Source: Mycobacterium sp. | Lineage (GTDB): Bacteria; Actinomycetota; Actinomycetes; Mycobacteriales; Mycobacteriaceae | Length of the DNA: 64,000 nt | Assembly: GCA_026393245.1 (NCBI GenBank) | Contig: JAPLAO010000141.1 | Location: 1 to 64,000 of the forward strand | Reading direction: 5' to 3' | In this document: positions 36,272 to 45,682 of the stretch, piece by piece | Numbering within the stretch: the stretch's first letter is position 1 | How the letters are laid out: each line of letters opens with the position of its first letter | Translations under genes and position numbers: made by a program | Notes under the pieces: model-generated | Seen by the model: only the letters and a program-made list of their open reading frames with translations | What the model was told of the DNA's origin: nothing | Database searches by the model: none

Positions 36272-36541
36272 GTGAAACCCGCACTCATCGCCGGTATCGG
36301 CGGGGTCCTACTGGGTCATGCGCTGTGGCTGATCGGTATCTCGATGGCGACAGGGTCGCCGTCCCGGGGCACCGCTGTGCTCGTCGTGTCCGTACTGTGC
36401 CTGCTTTTCGCCGCCGCGATGGCATACCTGGCCTGGCAGCGATATCAGCGCAGGGAGTTGACCTGGTCGGCGTTTCTGGCCGGACTGGCGTTCTCGCCTG
36501 TGGTCTTCACCGTCATCGTGCTCGGGGTGACCTACCTCTAA
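36272..36541 (+). CDS. Small membrane protein (Rv0463 type)
   Basis: 89 residues, GTG start 4 bases after the lpd stop, with three hydrophobic segments (LIAGIGGVLLGHALWLIGISMA, GTAVLVVSVLCLLFAAAMAYLAW, FLAGLAFSPVVFTVIVLGVTYL). The function is unknown; it is conserved downstream of lpdC in mycobacteria and is probably co-transcribed. Confidence 0.78.
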   Translation: MKPALIAGIGGVLLGHALWLIGISMATGSPSRGTAVLVVSVLCLLFAAAMAYLAWQRYQRRELTWSAFLAGLAFSPVVFTVIVLGVTYL

Positions 36542-36606
36542 TGCACAGACCCTGATTCATCCTCAGCTTGTGCCGTGCGGGCGCCGCCGATGTCACAGCC
36601 CTCCCC

Positions 36607-36612
36607 TATTAT
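36607..36612 (+). promoter_or_regulatory. -10 box TATTAT for the DUF222/HNH gene (leaderless)
   Basis: TATTAT, the closest match to TATAAT among the leaderless boxes, is followed by exactly 7 bases and the ATG at 36620. Confidence 0.65.
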
Positions 36613-36619
36613 CGAAAGT

Positions 36620-38026
36620 ATGTTCGACTTTTTGGGTGGCTCCGATGCGGGTCTCATCGATGCGATGGGTGCTGCCGCCCGCACCGAGTCGGCCGCGGTG
36701 GCGCAGCGGCTGGCCGCGGTTGGCGAACTGTACGCCCGCCGGGCCGTCGAGTGGGCGGAGCGCGAACTGTGGTGCGCCGATCCGTTCGAAGCCGTGGCGG
36801 CCGAGGTATCCGCCGCGCAGAACATCAGTCGGGGGCGCGCCGGTAGCCAGATCCGCTACGCGCGTGAGTTACGGGAGCACCTGCCTCGGGTCGCTGCGGT
36901 CTTTGCCGCCGGGCAGATCGACTTTCGAGTGGTCTCGATGATCATCAACCGGTCGTCGAATGTCGAGGACTCTGCGATGCCGAACGTGGATGCCGCACTG
37001 GCTCGGCTTTCGCCGAAGTGGATGAAACTCTCGAATTCCAAGCTCGCTGATCGCCTCGACTTCGTGATCGCGAAGTTCGACGCCGACGGTGTCCGGGTTC
37101 CGCCGGAGATCGACGACAAACGCTATGTCGACGTCGGTCCGACCACACCGGGGATGGCCGGCATCTGGGCCAACGTGCATGCGGCTGACGCGGCCGCGTT
37201 CGATCAGAAACTTAATGCACTGGCGGCCACCGTCTGCAAGGACGACCCCCGCACAACGATGCAGCGCCGAAGCGACGCGGTGGGGGCACTCGCCGCCGGT
37301 GCCGACCGCCTCATGTGTGCGTGCGGTTCATCGGACTGCCCCGCGATCGGTGCCGGCGGCGTTGCACCGGTAGTCATTCACCTGCTCGCCGAGCAGGCCA
37401 CAGTCGAGGCAACCGGAACCACGCCCGGTTACCTACCCGGTTTCGGCATCCAGCCCGCCGAGGCGGTTCGGGGCATCGCGGCGACCGCCAAGCTCAAGCC
37501 GCTGGCGGTTCCCGGCGAGGGCGCGGCGCCGGGCTATCGGCCGCCGGCCGCGCTGTCTGAGTTCATCCGGTGGCGCGACCTCACGTGTCGTTGGCCGGGT
37601 TGCGATGCGCCGGTCTGCGATATCGACCACACGGTGCCCTATCCCGCCGGTCCGACCCGCGCCTCCAACCTCAAACTCTACTGCCGCCTCCATCATCTGG
37701 TGAAGACCTTCTACAGCGGCCCGGACGGCTGGACCGAGAGTCAAACCACTGACGGCACAGTGATTTTCACGTCCCCGACCGGTCATCGGTATACCACCGA
37801 ACCGGCAGGCGCCCTGCTGTATCCGGCCTTGTCCACGCCGACCGGAACACCTGACGTGTCGGCAGGCAACGGACCGCCCGCCCCGAACCGTGGGCTTGCG
37901 ATGCCGACCCGGAAGCGATCCCGCGACGACGATCGCCGGGACCGCATCACACGCGAGAGACGAGTGCGGGCCGCAATTAACGCCGCGGCCCACCGCCCGC
38001 CACCTAGCGAACCGGCACCGTGTTAG
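36620..38026 (+). CDS. DUF222 / HNH endonuclease protein (13E12 repeat family)
   Basis: The ATG at 36620 is selected by the -10 box; the track start at 36575 would add 15 residues. 468 residues: an N-terminal DUF222 helical domain (RGRAGSQIRYARELREHLPRV) and a C-terminal HNH nuclease motif CRWPGCDAPVCDIDHTVPY with CRLHHLVKTF. The family is the multi-copy 13E12/REP family of mycobacteria, often variable between strains and thought to be mobile or associated with mobile DNA. I do not recall it between Rv0463 and Rv0464c in M. tuberculosis, so it is probably an insertion. I see no terminal repeats around it. Confidence 0.85.
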   Translation: MFDFLGGSDAGLIDAMGAAARTESAAVAQRLAAVGELYARRAVEWAERELWCADPFEAVAAEVSAAQNISRGRAGSQIRYARELREHLPRVAAVFAAGQIDFRVVSMIINRSSNVEDSAMPNVDAALARLSPKWMKLSNSKLADRLDFVIAKFDADGVRVPPEIDDKRYVDVGPTTPGMAGIWANVHAADAAAFDQKLNALAATVCKDDPRTTMQRRSDAVGALAAGADRLMCACGSSDCPAIGAGGVAPVVIHLLAEQATVEATGTTPGYLPGFGIQPAEAVRGIAATAKLKPLAVPGEGAAPGYRPPAALSEFIRWRDLTCRWPGCDAPVCDIDHTVPYPAGPTRASNLKLYCRLHHLVKTFYSGPDGWTESQTTDGTVIFTSPTGHRYTTEPAGALLYPALSTPTGTPDVSAGNGPPAPNRGLAMPTRKRSRDDDRRDRITRERRVRAAINAAAHRPPPSEPAPC

Positions 38027-38580
38027 TCGGGGAAGTCCATCGGCACCCGAAGCGTCGCCAATATCGCCGCGATGGTGTCGTAGTGGCCAGCCAGCGCGCA
38101 GAACTCGATTATCTGTTGCGCACTCAGGTGCATCGAGAGTACGGCGAATGTCTCGTCGGAAACTTCCCGATCGACGACGAACTCGTCGACCGCCCGCAGC
38201 AGGGCACATTGGCGGTCGGTGAGTCCGGCTGAGTCCGGGCCCGCAAAGATGCTGTCCTGGGTGGCGGCGTCCAAGCCGCGGGACCGCGCCAACCGGCGAT
38301 GCTGCTGCAGTTCGTATTCCGAGCCACGCAGATGCCCGACCCGCAGGATGACGAGTTCGGTGTCGCGCTTGGGCAGTTTGCCCCAATTCAGCAGCACGCC
38401 GGAATATGGCAGAAAGGACAGGAATAGCAGCCTGTGCCGGCCCAGCGTGGTGAACAGGTGCATCTCGGGCGCCCGGATGGAACGCGCAGCGATCCGGGAG
38501 ATAGTCCAGTTCAGCAGTCCGAGCTCGCGACGTCCGCCGGGACGAATACGCGCCGGTGAACCGCCGAAAGTCTTGGCCAT
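38023..38580 (-). CDS. Carboxymuconolactone decarboxylase/AhpD-like protein (Rv0464c type)
   Basis: 185 residues with the CMD fold region VILRVGHLRGSEYELQQHRRLA. In AhpD the corresponding helix carries a CxxC redox pair with a nearby His; here the position reads SEYELQQH, so the peroxidase chemistry of AhpD is unlikely. The family is widespread in mycobacteria with unknown substrates. A TAGCCT box 6 bases upstream of the ATG suggests leaderless expression. The stop overlaps that of the DUF222 gene in TTAG. Confidence 0.82.
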   Translation of the reverse strand: MAKTFGGSPARIRPGGRRELGLLNWTISRIAARSIRAPEMHLFTTLGRHRLLFLSFLPYSGVLLNWGKLPKRDTELVILRVGHLRGSEYELQQHRRLARSRGLDAATQDSIFAGPDSAGLTDRQCALLRAVDEFVVDREVSDETFAVLSMHLSAQQIIEFCALAGHYDTIAAILATLRVPMDFPD

Positions 38581-38586
38581 TCCGAC

Positions 38587-38592
38587 AGGCTA
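38587..38592 (-). promoter_or_regulatory. -10 box TAGCCT for the AhpD-like gene (leaderless)
   Basis: Minus-strand TAGCCT is followed by 6 bases and the ATG at 38580. Confidence 0.5.
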
Positions 38593-38640
38593 CCGATGCT
38601 GTTGTTGGCATCAACTGGGCGTTTTGGCATGATCGCCCCA

Positions 38641-39504
38641 ATGGCTACCGACTCAACGGTTATCGACTCTGGGGCTATCGACTCTGGGGGCAACTACGCG
38701 ACGGCCGATACCGGTCTGGCCAAGGCGTTGATGCCCGTACCCGATGCGCACCCCGGCGTATTCGAACGGCAGTGGCATTTGCGGGCCGGGGACAGCGACC
38801 GGCTGGGTCGGCTGCGCCTCGACGGGGCCGTCCGACTCATCCAGGACATGGGCCAGGACCATCTGCGGGAGGGCGGGTTCGACGACGTCCACCCGCTGTG
38901 GATCGTCCGGCGCACGATGGTCGACATGATCAGCCCGATCGAGCTCAAGGACACGTTGCGATTGCGCCGCTGGTGCTCGGGCGCCTCCAACCGGTGGTGC
39001 GAGATGCGGGTACGGATCGAGGGCCGCAGGGGTGGACTGATCGAGTCCGAGGGGTTCTGGATCAATTTCAATCGCGAGACCCAGGGACCGGCCCGCATCG
39101 CCGACGACTTCATGGAGGCGCTGCTGCGGACCACGGACGTCGACCGACTGCGCTGGAAGGCTTACCTCAAGGCCGGATCGCGTGCGGACGCCGACGAGAT
39201 CCGCGAATTTCCCATCCGGGTCAGTGATATCGACCTGTTCGATCATGTCAACAACTCGGTCTACTGGAAGGTCGTCGAGGAGTTCCTCGAGCCCAATCCC
39301 GAACTGCTCGATGCGCCTTTGCGGGTGACGATCGAGCATGACGCCCCCATCGCGTACGGCGACAGGTTGGAGATTCTGTCGCACGTGTACCCGCCCGGAT
39401 CCACCGACAAATTCGGACCCGAACTGACCGACCGCACTGTTGGAACGCTCACCTACGTGGTGGGCGAGGAGACGAAAGCGGTCGCGTCGATCTTCCCGAT
39501 CTGA
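38641..39504 (+). CDS. Acyl-ACP thioesterase-like double hotdog protein (Rv0466 type)
   Basis: The ATG at 38641 gives 287 residues; 38596 in the track is unsupported. Two hotdog folds are seen: ERQWHLRAGDSDRLGRLRLDGAVRLIQDMG with HPLWIVRRTMVDM in the first, and FPIRVSDIDLFDHVNNSVYWKVVEEF (DxDxxxHVNN, the catalytic-type Asn/His pair) in the second. This matches FatA/FatB-like thioesterases that release fatty acids from ACP. The N-terminus is about 20 residues longer than I recall for Rv0466, owing to a VIDSG/AIDSG repeat. Confidence 0.87.
   Translation: MATDSTVIDSGAIDSGGNYATADTGLAKALMPVPDAHPGVFERQWHLRAGDSDRLGRLRLDGAVRLIQDMGQDHLREGGFDDVHPLWIVRRTMVDMISPIELKDTLRLRRWCSGASNRWCEMRVRIEGRRGGLIESEGFWINFNRETQGPARIADDFMEALLRTTDVDRLRWKAYLKAGSRADADEIREFPIRVSDIDLFDHVNNSVYWKVVEEFLEPNPELLDAPLRVTIEHDAPIAYGDRLEILSHVYPPGSTDKFGPELTDRTVGTLTYVVGEETKAVASIFPI
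38643..38687 (+). repeat. 15-bp tandem repeat, 3 copies, in the N-terminus of the thioesterase gene
   Basis: Units GGCTACCGACTCAAC, GGTTATCGACTCTGG and GGCTATCGACTCTGG are in frame (ATDST, VIDSG, AIDSG). They immediately follow the start codon. Confidence 0.85.
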
Positions 39505-39549
39505 GGGTCATCAGGGACAGTGATAGCCGAAGCGACCGAAAGAGATCAC

Positions 39550-40413
39550 GTGACTGAATCAGCCATCGAACGGGTCGGCGTCATCGGTGCCGGCCAGATG
39601 GGCGGGGGCATCGCCGAGGTGTGTGCCCGGGCCGGCGTGGACGTGGTCGTCTTCGAGAGCACCGAGGCGCTGGTCACCGCAGGCCGAAACCGCATCTCCA
39701 CGTCGCTGGAGCGTGGGGTCAGCGCCGGCAAGATCACCGAGCGCGAACGTGACAGCGCGGCCGACAAGTTGCGGTTCACCATCTCCCTGGCCGACTTGGC
39801 CGACCGCCAACTGGTAATCGAGGCGGTGATAGAAGACGAGAGGGTCAAAGCCGGAATCTTCAGCCAGCTCGACGAGATCATCGCCGACCCCGATGCGGTG
39901 CTCGCGTCGAACACCTCGAGCATCCCGATCATGAAGCTCGGCGCGGCCACCAAAAACCCCGGCCGCGTGCTGGGTCTGCATTTCTTCAATCCGGTGCCGG
40001 TGCTGCCGCTGGTGGAGTTGGTGACGACGCTGGTCACCGATGAGGCTGCGGCCGCGCGCACGGAGCAGTTCGCCGCCTCGGTGCTCGGTAAGCAGGTGGT
40101 GCGCTGTTCGGACCGCTCTGGCTTCGTCGTCAATGCCCTGCTGGTGCCCTACCTCCTGGCGGCCATCCGGATGGTGGAGGCCGGGTTCGCCACCGTGGCC
40201 GACGTCGACAAAGCCGTCGTCGCGGGCCTTTCCCACCCGATGGGACCGTTGCGGCTATCGGATCTCATCGGCCTGGACACCATCAAACTCATCGCCGACA
40301 AGATGTACGAGGAGTTCAAGGATTCGCAGTACGCCGCGCCGCCTCTGCTGCTGCGTATGGTCGAAGCGGGTCGACTAGGCAAGAAGTCGGGTCGAGGCTT
40401 CTACGAGTACTGA
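39550..40413 (+). CDS. fadB2: 3-hydroxybutyryl-CoA dehydrogenase FadB2
   Basis: FadB2 oxidises or forms 3-hydroxyacyl-CoA with NAD(P). The GTG at 39550 (MTESAIERVGVIGAGQMGGG) with AAAGAGA upstream gives 287 residues, the expected size. Motifs are the Rossmann GAGQMGGGIAEVCARAG, catalytic LASNTSSIPI and GLHFFNPVPVLPLVE, and the C-terminal LGKKSGRGFYEY. It is the counterpart of Rv0468. In M. tuberculosis icl1 lies between the thioesterase and fadB2; here only 45 bases do. Confidence 0.94.
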   Translation: MTESAIERVGVIGAGQMGGGIAEVCARAGVDVVVFESTEALVTAGRNRISTSLERGVSAGKITERERDSAADKLRFTISLADLADRQLVIEAVIEDERVKAGIFSQLDEIIADPDAVLASNTSSIPIMKLGAATKNPGRVLGLHFFNPVPVLPLVELVTTLVTDEAAAARTEQFAASVLGKQVVRCSDRSGFVVNALLVPYLLAAIRMVEAGFATVADVDKAVVAGLSHPMGPLRLSDLIGLDTIKLIADKMYEEFKDSQYAAPPLLLRMVEAGRLGKKSGRGFYEY

Positions 40414-40464
40414 ACTAGAATCCATGGAGCGTTATGTCGGAGCGAGATTGTGAAGGGTAATTAG

Positions 40465-41343
<879 letters not shown>

Positions 41344-41358
41344 TTAGGCCCGGTTTGA

Positions 41359-42231
41359 TCAGGCGCCAGCCAGCTTCTTCTTCTCAGCCTCGACGTCGAA
41401 GGTTGCGGGGGGCCAGGTGAGTTTCATAGCTGTGAGCGCTTCGATGAGAAGTTCGGTGACGGCCAATTGGCTGTACCACTTCTTATCGCAGGGCACCACG
41501 TACCACGGCGCATAGTCCGTCGAGGTTCGATCCAGTATCGTCTGATAGGCCTCCTGGTAGGCGGGCCACAGTTTGCGCTCGTCAAGATCGCGCGGGTTGT
41601 ACTTCCAGTACCGGTCGGGCCGGTCGAGCCGCTCGGCCAGTCGGCGCTTCTGCTCATCGAGCGAGACGAACATCGCCACCTTGACCACTGTGGTGCCCGA
41701 CTCGACGAGCTCTTTCTCGAAGGTGTTGATCTCGTTGTAGCGGCCTTCCCAGACGTCGCGGGGCACCAGATCATGAACCCGCACGACGAGCACGTCCTCA
41801 TAGTGCGAGCGATCGAACACCCCGATGTGGCCCGCCGGCGGCAGTGCGTTGTTGATCCGCCACAGGTAGTGGTGCGCACGCTCCTCCTCGGTGGGCGGCC
41901 CGAATCCGGTGTAGCGGATCCCCATCGGGTTGGTGCCGCCCAGGACGTTCTTGACGATGCTGCCCTTGCCGGCGGTGTCCATCCCTTGCAACACCAGCAG
42001 CAGTGAACGATTGTTGCCGCCCTTGCCGTCGGCATAAAGCGACTCTTGCAGGCCGGCCAGGCGCTCGTTGCGTTCGGCCTGAATCTCGGCCGCGGCAGCG
42101 CGTTTACCGGTGAAACCGGGGCTGGCGTCGGTGTCGATATCGGCGATCTTGTCGCCGGTTCGGAAGCGCAGAACCGTGTGCGGCTCGTGAGTCCACTTCG
42201 ATGGCAGGTCGGTCGACGTCGGATCGTTCAT
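41359..42231 (-). CDS. PPK2-family polyphosphate:nucleotide phosphotransferase (second paralog)
   Basis: 290 residues. Walker A is LVLQGMDTAGKGSIVKNVLGG and the Walker B region is GHIGVFDRSHYEDVLVVRVH. The motif set differs from the class I kinase at 29.6 kb and resembles the classes that phosphorylate AMP/ADP (class III-like); the class is uncertain. It has the extended C-terminal helix (TFDVEAEKKKLAGA). It occupies the place of pcaA in the M. tuberculosis order. A TAGTCT box 6 bases before the ATG suggests its own leaderless promoter. Confidence 0.87.
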   Translation of the reverse strand: MNDPTSTDLPSKWTHEPHTVLRFRTGDKIADIDTDASPGFTGKRAAAAEIQAERNERLAGLQESLYADGKGGNNRSLLLVLQGMDTAGKGSIVKNVLGGTNPMGIRYTGFGPPTEEERAHHYLWRINNALPPAGHIGVFDRSHYEDVLVVRVHDLVPRDVWEGRYNEINTFEKELVESGTTVVKVAMFVSLDEQKRRLAERLDRPDRYWKYNPRDLDERKLWPAYQEAYQTILDRTSTDYAPWYVVPCDKKWYSQLAVTELLIEALTAMKLTWPPATFDVEAEKKKLAGA

Positions 42232-42237
42232 AGCCGA

Positions 42238-42243
42238 AGACTA
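42238..42243 (-). promoter_or_regulatory. -10 box TAGTCT for the second PPK2 (leaderless)
   Basis: Minus-strand TAGTCT is followed by 6 bases and the ATG at 42231. Confidence 0.5.
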
Positions 42244-42248
42244 GGCGA

Positions 42249-42980
42249 CTACACCCCTGAATTGGGCGGCAATGCCGACGGCACGATCGGGGAGGGGTGC
42301 GGGTCGGACGTGAACTTCGCCAGCGATCCGCCCGCTTCGACGATGCCGCACAGCGAACTCCAGCACATCATCGTCAGGTAGCCGATGAGATCCTCGGTGC
42401 TCATCCGTGGGTGCGACATCCAGGAGTGCGTGGCCAACTGCACGCCGCCGACGATCATGAAGGCCCAGGGCTCCACCCCGTGGGTGTCCATGCCGACCAT
42501 CTGCATCCGTTGGCGCAACACCAGGGCCAGCATCCGGGCGATGATCTGCTCGGAATCAGCGATGACCTTGTTCTTGCTGGCTGAGCCGTTCGCCATGACG
42601 AATCGGTAGGGCTCGGGCTCGGCTGCGACGGTCTCGACGTAGGCCCGGATGATTTCGTGGGTCAGGTCGTAGCCGTCGAGGTCGGTGGACAGCGCGGCTG
42701 CCAGGTTGGGGATCAGCGTGGTCTGTGCGAACCGCATCATGACGGCAGTGGTCAGGTCGTTCTTATCGACGAAGTACCGGTAGAGGACAGTCTTGGACAC
42801 ACCGATATCGGCGGCCACCTCGTCCATGCTGATATCGCGGCCCCGACGGCGGATGGCATCGAGGGCGCCGTCGACCAGTTCGGTACGCCGCTCCACCTTG
42901 TGCCGGTGCCAGCGGCGCTTGCGCCCGTCTGTCTTCACGACACGGGGGCCGCTGTCCGGTATCACGATCGTCGGGTCCAT
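42249..42980 (-). CDS. TetR-family transcriptional regulator (Rv0472c type)
   Basis: The ATG at 42980 has GGAG 7 bases upstream and gives 243 residues; the track start at 43070 overlaps the divergent gene. The HTH region is GALDAIRRRGRDISMDEVAADIGVSKTVLYRYFVDKNDL, preceded by a basic arm (RKRRWHRHKVERR). The C-terminal domain would bind a small ligand, perhaps an acyl-CoA or lipid as for many mycobacterial TetRs; this is inference. It is divergent from the DUF445 gene and upstream of the PPK2 gene, so either could be its target. Confidence 0.88.
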   Translation of the reverse strand: MDPTIVIPDSGPRVVKTDGRKRRWHRHKVERRTELVDGALDAIRRRGRDISMDEVAADIGVSKTVLYRYFVDKNDLTTAVMMRFAQTTLIPNLAAALSTDLDGYDLTHEIIRAYVETVAAEPEPYRFVMANGSASKNKVIADSEQIIARMLALVLRQRMQMVGMDTHGVEPWAFMIVGGVQLATHSWMSHPRMSTEDLIGYLTMMCWSSLCGIVEAGGSLAKFTSDPHPSPIVPSALPPNSGV

Positions 42981-43059
42981 ACCATCTCCAACGGGGAGTC
43001 TACGGGCAAACGGTCCAGGGTCGCCTGACGCGTGACCGTCGGCCGTGGATGATGGTGGC

Positions 43060-44385
43060 GTGGCCGCCAATCATCGCCTTGCGGACGTTCCCGCACCGAC
43101 CGGTACCTCCTTTGCTGAATCCTTCGCCGGGGCGGATCCCGAGGCCGACGCCGAACGGCTGCGCAGCCTGCGTCAGATGAAGGCGGTGGCGTTGGGCTTC
43201 CTGGTCGGAGCCACGGTGATCTTTCTGGCCTGCCGGTGGGGCGCGGCCCGGGGCGGCCCGGACTGGCTCGGCTACGTGGGTGCTGCGGCTGAGGCCGGCA
43301 TGGTCGGCGCGCTGGCCGACTGGTTTGCCGTCACCGCACTCTTCCGTCATCCGCTGGGTCTGAAGATTCCGCATACGGCGATCATCAAGCGCAAGAAAGA
43401 CCAACTCGGCGAGGGCCTGGGTTCCTTCGTGCGGGAGAACTTCCTGTCACCGGACGTGATCGAGACCAAGCTGCGCGACGCCGAAGTGGCCAGCCGGCTC
43501 GGTAAGTGGCTTTCCGAGCCCGAGCATGCCGCCCGGGTCGCCAGCGAGGCGTCCACGGTGCTGCGGGTCGGTGTGGAGTTGCTCAACGACGAGGACATCC
43601 AGCAGGTAATCGACCGGACCATCGTCAAACGGCTTGCCGAGCCGCAGTGGGGTCCGCCGGTGGGCCGGGTGCTGGGACAGCTGCTGGCCGAGAACCGCCA
43701 GGAAGCGCTCATCCAGCTGCTGTGCGACCGTGCTTTCGAATGGTCGCTGAATGCCGGCGACACGATCGAGCGGGTTGTCACCCGGGACTCGCCCACCTGG
43801 TCGCCGAAGTTTGTCGATCACATGGTGGGCGATCGCATCCATCGCGAGTTGATGGACTTCACCGACAAGGTACGTCGCGACCCCGATCATGAGTTGCGTC
43901 GCTCGGCCACGAAGTTCTTGTTCGAGTTCGCCGACGATCTGCAGAACGACGAGGCGACAATCGCGCGCGCCGACGCGATCAAGGAACAACTGATGGCCCG
44001 CGACGAGGTGACCCGTGCGGCCGAAACCGCATGGAAGACGCTCAAGCGACTGGTGCTGGACGGCGTCGACGATCCGTCCAGTGCGCTGCGTGGCCGGATC
44101 GCTGATTCCGTGATGCGTATCGGTGAGTCGTTGCGCGACGACACCGAGTTGCGCGACAAGGTCGACAACTGGATCGTGCGCGGAGCCCGCCACATCGTCG
44201 AGCAGTACGGCGGTGAGGCGACCGCGATCATCACCGACACCATCGAACGCTGGGACGCCGACGAGGCCAGCCGCCGCATCGAACTGCACGTCGGCCGCGA
44301 CCTACAGTTCATTCGGATCAACGGCACCGTGGTGGGCGCACTCGCCGGCCTGATTATCTACGTGATAGCCAAATTCCTATTCTGA
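43060..44385 (+). CDS. DUF445 membrane protein (Rv0473 type)
   Basis: The GTG at 43060 (441 residues) or the GTG at 43045 (track) could start it. A short N-terminal tail leads to two membrane segments (AVALGFLVGATVIFLACRW and GYVGAAAEAGMVGALADWFAV). ALFRHPLGLKIPHTAIIKRKKDQLG is the DUF445 signature, then a long charged helical region follows, with a last hydrophobic segment at the C-terminus (VVGALAGLIIYVIAKFLF). The function is unknown; the family is conserved in bacteria as YjiN-like proteins. Confidence 0.83.
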   Translation: MAANHRLADVPAPTGTSFAESFAGADPEADAERLRSLRQMKAVALGFLVGATVIFLACRWGAARGGPDWLGYVGAAAEAGMVGALADWFAVTALFRHPLGLKIPHTAIIKRKKDQLGEGLGSFVRENFLSPDVIETKLRDAEVASRLGKWLSEPEHAARVASEASTVLRVGVELLNDEDIQQVIDRTIVKRLAEPQWGPPVGRVLGQLLAENRQEALIQLLCDRAFEWSLNAGDTIERVVTRDSPTWSPKFVDHMVGDRIHRELMDFTDKVRRDPDHELRRSATKFLFEFADDLQNDEATIARADAIKEQLMARDEVTRAAETAWKTLKRLVLDGVDDPSSALRGRIADSVMRIGESLRDDTELRDKVDNWIVRGARHIVEQYGGEATAIITDTIERWDADEASRRIELHVGRDLQFIRINGTVVGALAGLIIYVIAKFLF

Positions 44386-44402
44386 ACTGCGCTAGCAAGT
44401 GC

Positions 44403-44431
44403 TTGCAATAGTTAGCACTAGCCGGTATCGT
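44403..44431 (+). promoter_or_regulatory. Sigma-A type promoter of the XRE regulator gene
   Basis: TTGCAA (-35) and TATCGT (-10) are separated by 17 bases. Transcription would start near 44438, giving a leader of about 37 bases with an AGGAGG site. A short palindrome GCAAGTGCTTGC overlaps the -35 and could be an operator. Confidence 0.6.
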
Positions 44432-44474
44432 GGTGCCTGTACGCATCGAAGGCATACCTGCGAGGAGGCGAGTC

Positions 44475-44849
44475 ATGGCACAGGATTCAGATATTGCCGC
44501 CGTGGTGAGCAAGTCCGCGCAGGATCTCGGCAGCTTCATCAAGAGTCAACGCGAAGCAGCCCAGGTATCGGTGCGTCAGTTGGCTGAGCGGGCCGGCGTG
44601 AGCAACCCGTATCTCAGCCAGATCGAACGCGGATTGCGAAAGCCGTCCGCCGAGGTGCTTAGCCAGATCGCGAAGGCACTGAGGCTGTCGGCGGAAGTCC
44701 TCTACGTTCGAGCCGGGATTCTTGAGCCCGGTGTGGTGAGCCAGGTCAATGACGCCATCGTCGGCGACGTGAGCATCACCGAGCGGCAGAAACGGGTGCT
44801 GCTGGATATCTACAGCTCGTTCCAAATGCAGAACGAGACCGATCTCTGA
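44475..44849 (+). CDS. XRE-family HTH regulator (Rv0474 type)
   Basis: The ATG at 44475 with GAGGAGG upstream gives 124 residues; the track start at 44430 lies in the promoter. The HTH is [38 protein letters not shown]. The C-terminal ~45 residues ([17 protein letters not shown]) probably mediate dimerisation. The gene lies 52 bases upstream of hbhA, as in other mycobacteria, and may control it or itself through the palindrome in its promoter. Confidence 0.9.
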   Translation: MAQDSDIAAVVSKSAQDLGSFIKSQREAAQVSVRQLAERAGVSNPYLSQIERGLRKPSAEVLSQIAKALRLSAEVLYVRAGILEPGVVSQVNDAIVGDVSITERQKRVLLDIYSSFQMQNETDL

Positions 44850-44901
44850 AATCGATTCACCATCAATCAGATTCACAACCACATCACGAGAGGAAATTCC
44901 C

Positions 44902-45624
44902 ATGGCTGACAACAACATTGAGGATCTTAAGGCCCCGCTGCTGGCCGCGGTCGGCGCCGCCGACCTCGCCCTGGCGACTGTCAACGAGATCCTGCTCAAC
45001 CTGCGTGAGCGGGCCGAGTTCGCCGGCGACCGTGTCGAGGACCGTCGCGCCGCGCTGTCCAGGTTGCAGGAACGGCTGCCCCGGAGTGCCGATGATCTTC
45101 GCGACCGGCTCAGCACCGACGAACTGCGTCGCGCCGCCGAGGAGTTCCTCGGTGATGCGACCGAGACCTACAACACCCTGATCGAGCGTGGCGAGGCCGC
45201 CATCGAGCGGTTGATGGGTCAGGCTGACTTCAAAGAGGCCGCCGGCCGCGTCGAGGGTTATGTCGACCAGGCTGTCGAGTTGACCCAGGACGCGCTGGGC
45301 AGCGTGTCGGCGCAGACCCGGGCCGTCGGCGAGCGTGCCGCGAAGTTGGTCGGCGTTGACCTGCCGGCCAAGAAGGCCCCCGTCAAGGCCGTTAAGAACG
45401 CCGTCAAGAAGGCCGTCAAGAAGGCCCCCGTCAAGCGGGTCGTCAAGAAGGCTCCCGCAAAGAAGGCCGTCAAGAAGGCCCCCGCCAAGCGGGCCGTCAA
45501 GAAGGCCCCCGCCAAGCGGGTCGTCAAGAAGGCCGTCAAGAAGGCCCCGACCAAGAAGGCCGTCAAGCGGGCCGTCAAGAAGGCCGTCAGGCGCACGCCG
45601 GCCAAGCGGGTCACCCAGAAGTAA
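44902..45624 (+). CDS. hbhA: Heparin-binding hemagglutinin HbhA
   Basis: HBHA is a surface and lipid-inclusion-associated adhesin. The ATG follows AGAGGAAA. Residues 1-110 form a coiled-coil helical body ([38 protein letters not shown]). From about 155 a Lys/Ala/Pro-rich tail of KKAPAKRAV-type repeats binds glycosaminoglycans and, in M. tuberculosis, is methylated on Lys. At 240 residues it is clearly longer than the M. tuberculosis protein (about 199), mostly through an expanded tail. Confidence 0.95.
   Translation: MADNNIEDLKAPLLAAVGAADLALATVNEILLNLRERAEFAGDRVEDRRAALSRLQERLPRSADDLRDRLSTDELRRAAEEFLGDATETYNTLIERGEAAIERLMGQADFKEAAGRVEGYVDQAVELTQDALGSVSAQTRAVGERAAKLVGVDLPAKKAPVKAVKNAVKKAVKKAPVKRVVKKAPAKKAVKKAPAKRAVKKAPAKRVVKKAVKKAPTKKAVKRAVKKAVRRTPAKRVTQK
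45367..45615 (+). repeat. Lys/Ala/Pro repeat region at the hbhA 3' end
   Basis: Irregular 12-, 15- and 27-base modules built on AAGAAGGCC and GTCAAG encode [19 protein letters not shown] and similar. The array spans about 80 codons and is the heparin-binding tail. Confidence 0.85.
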
Positions 45625-45669
45625 GCGCGAAAGTAACCACCAGGTTCGACGATCGGGACGGCACCCGCC

Positions 45670-45675
45670 TACCCT
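45670..45675 (+). promoter_or_regulatory. -10 box TACCCT for the DUF2516 gene (leaderless)
   Basis: TACCCT is followed by exactly 7 bases and the GTG at 45683. Confidence 0.6.
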
Positions 45676-45682
45676 TGTAGCC

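Noticed and set aside
45367-45615. Repeat array as CRISPR or mobile element
   Set aside because: The units are irregular, coding and match the known Lys-rich tail of HBHA.
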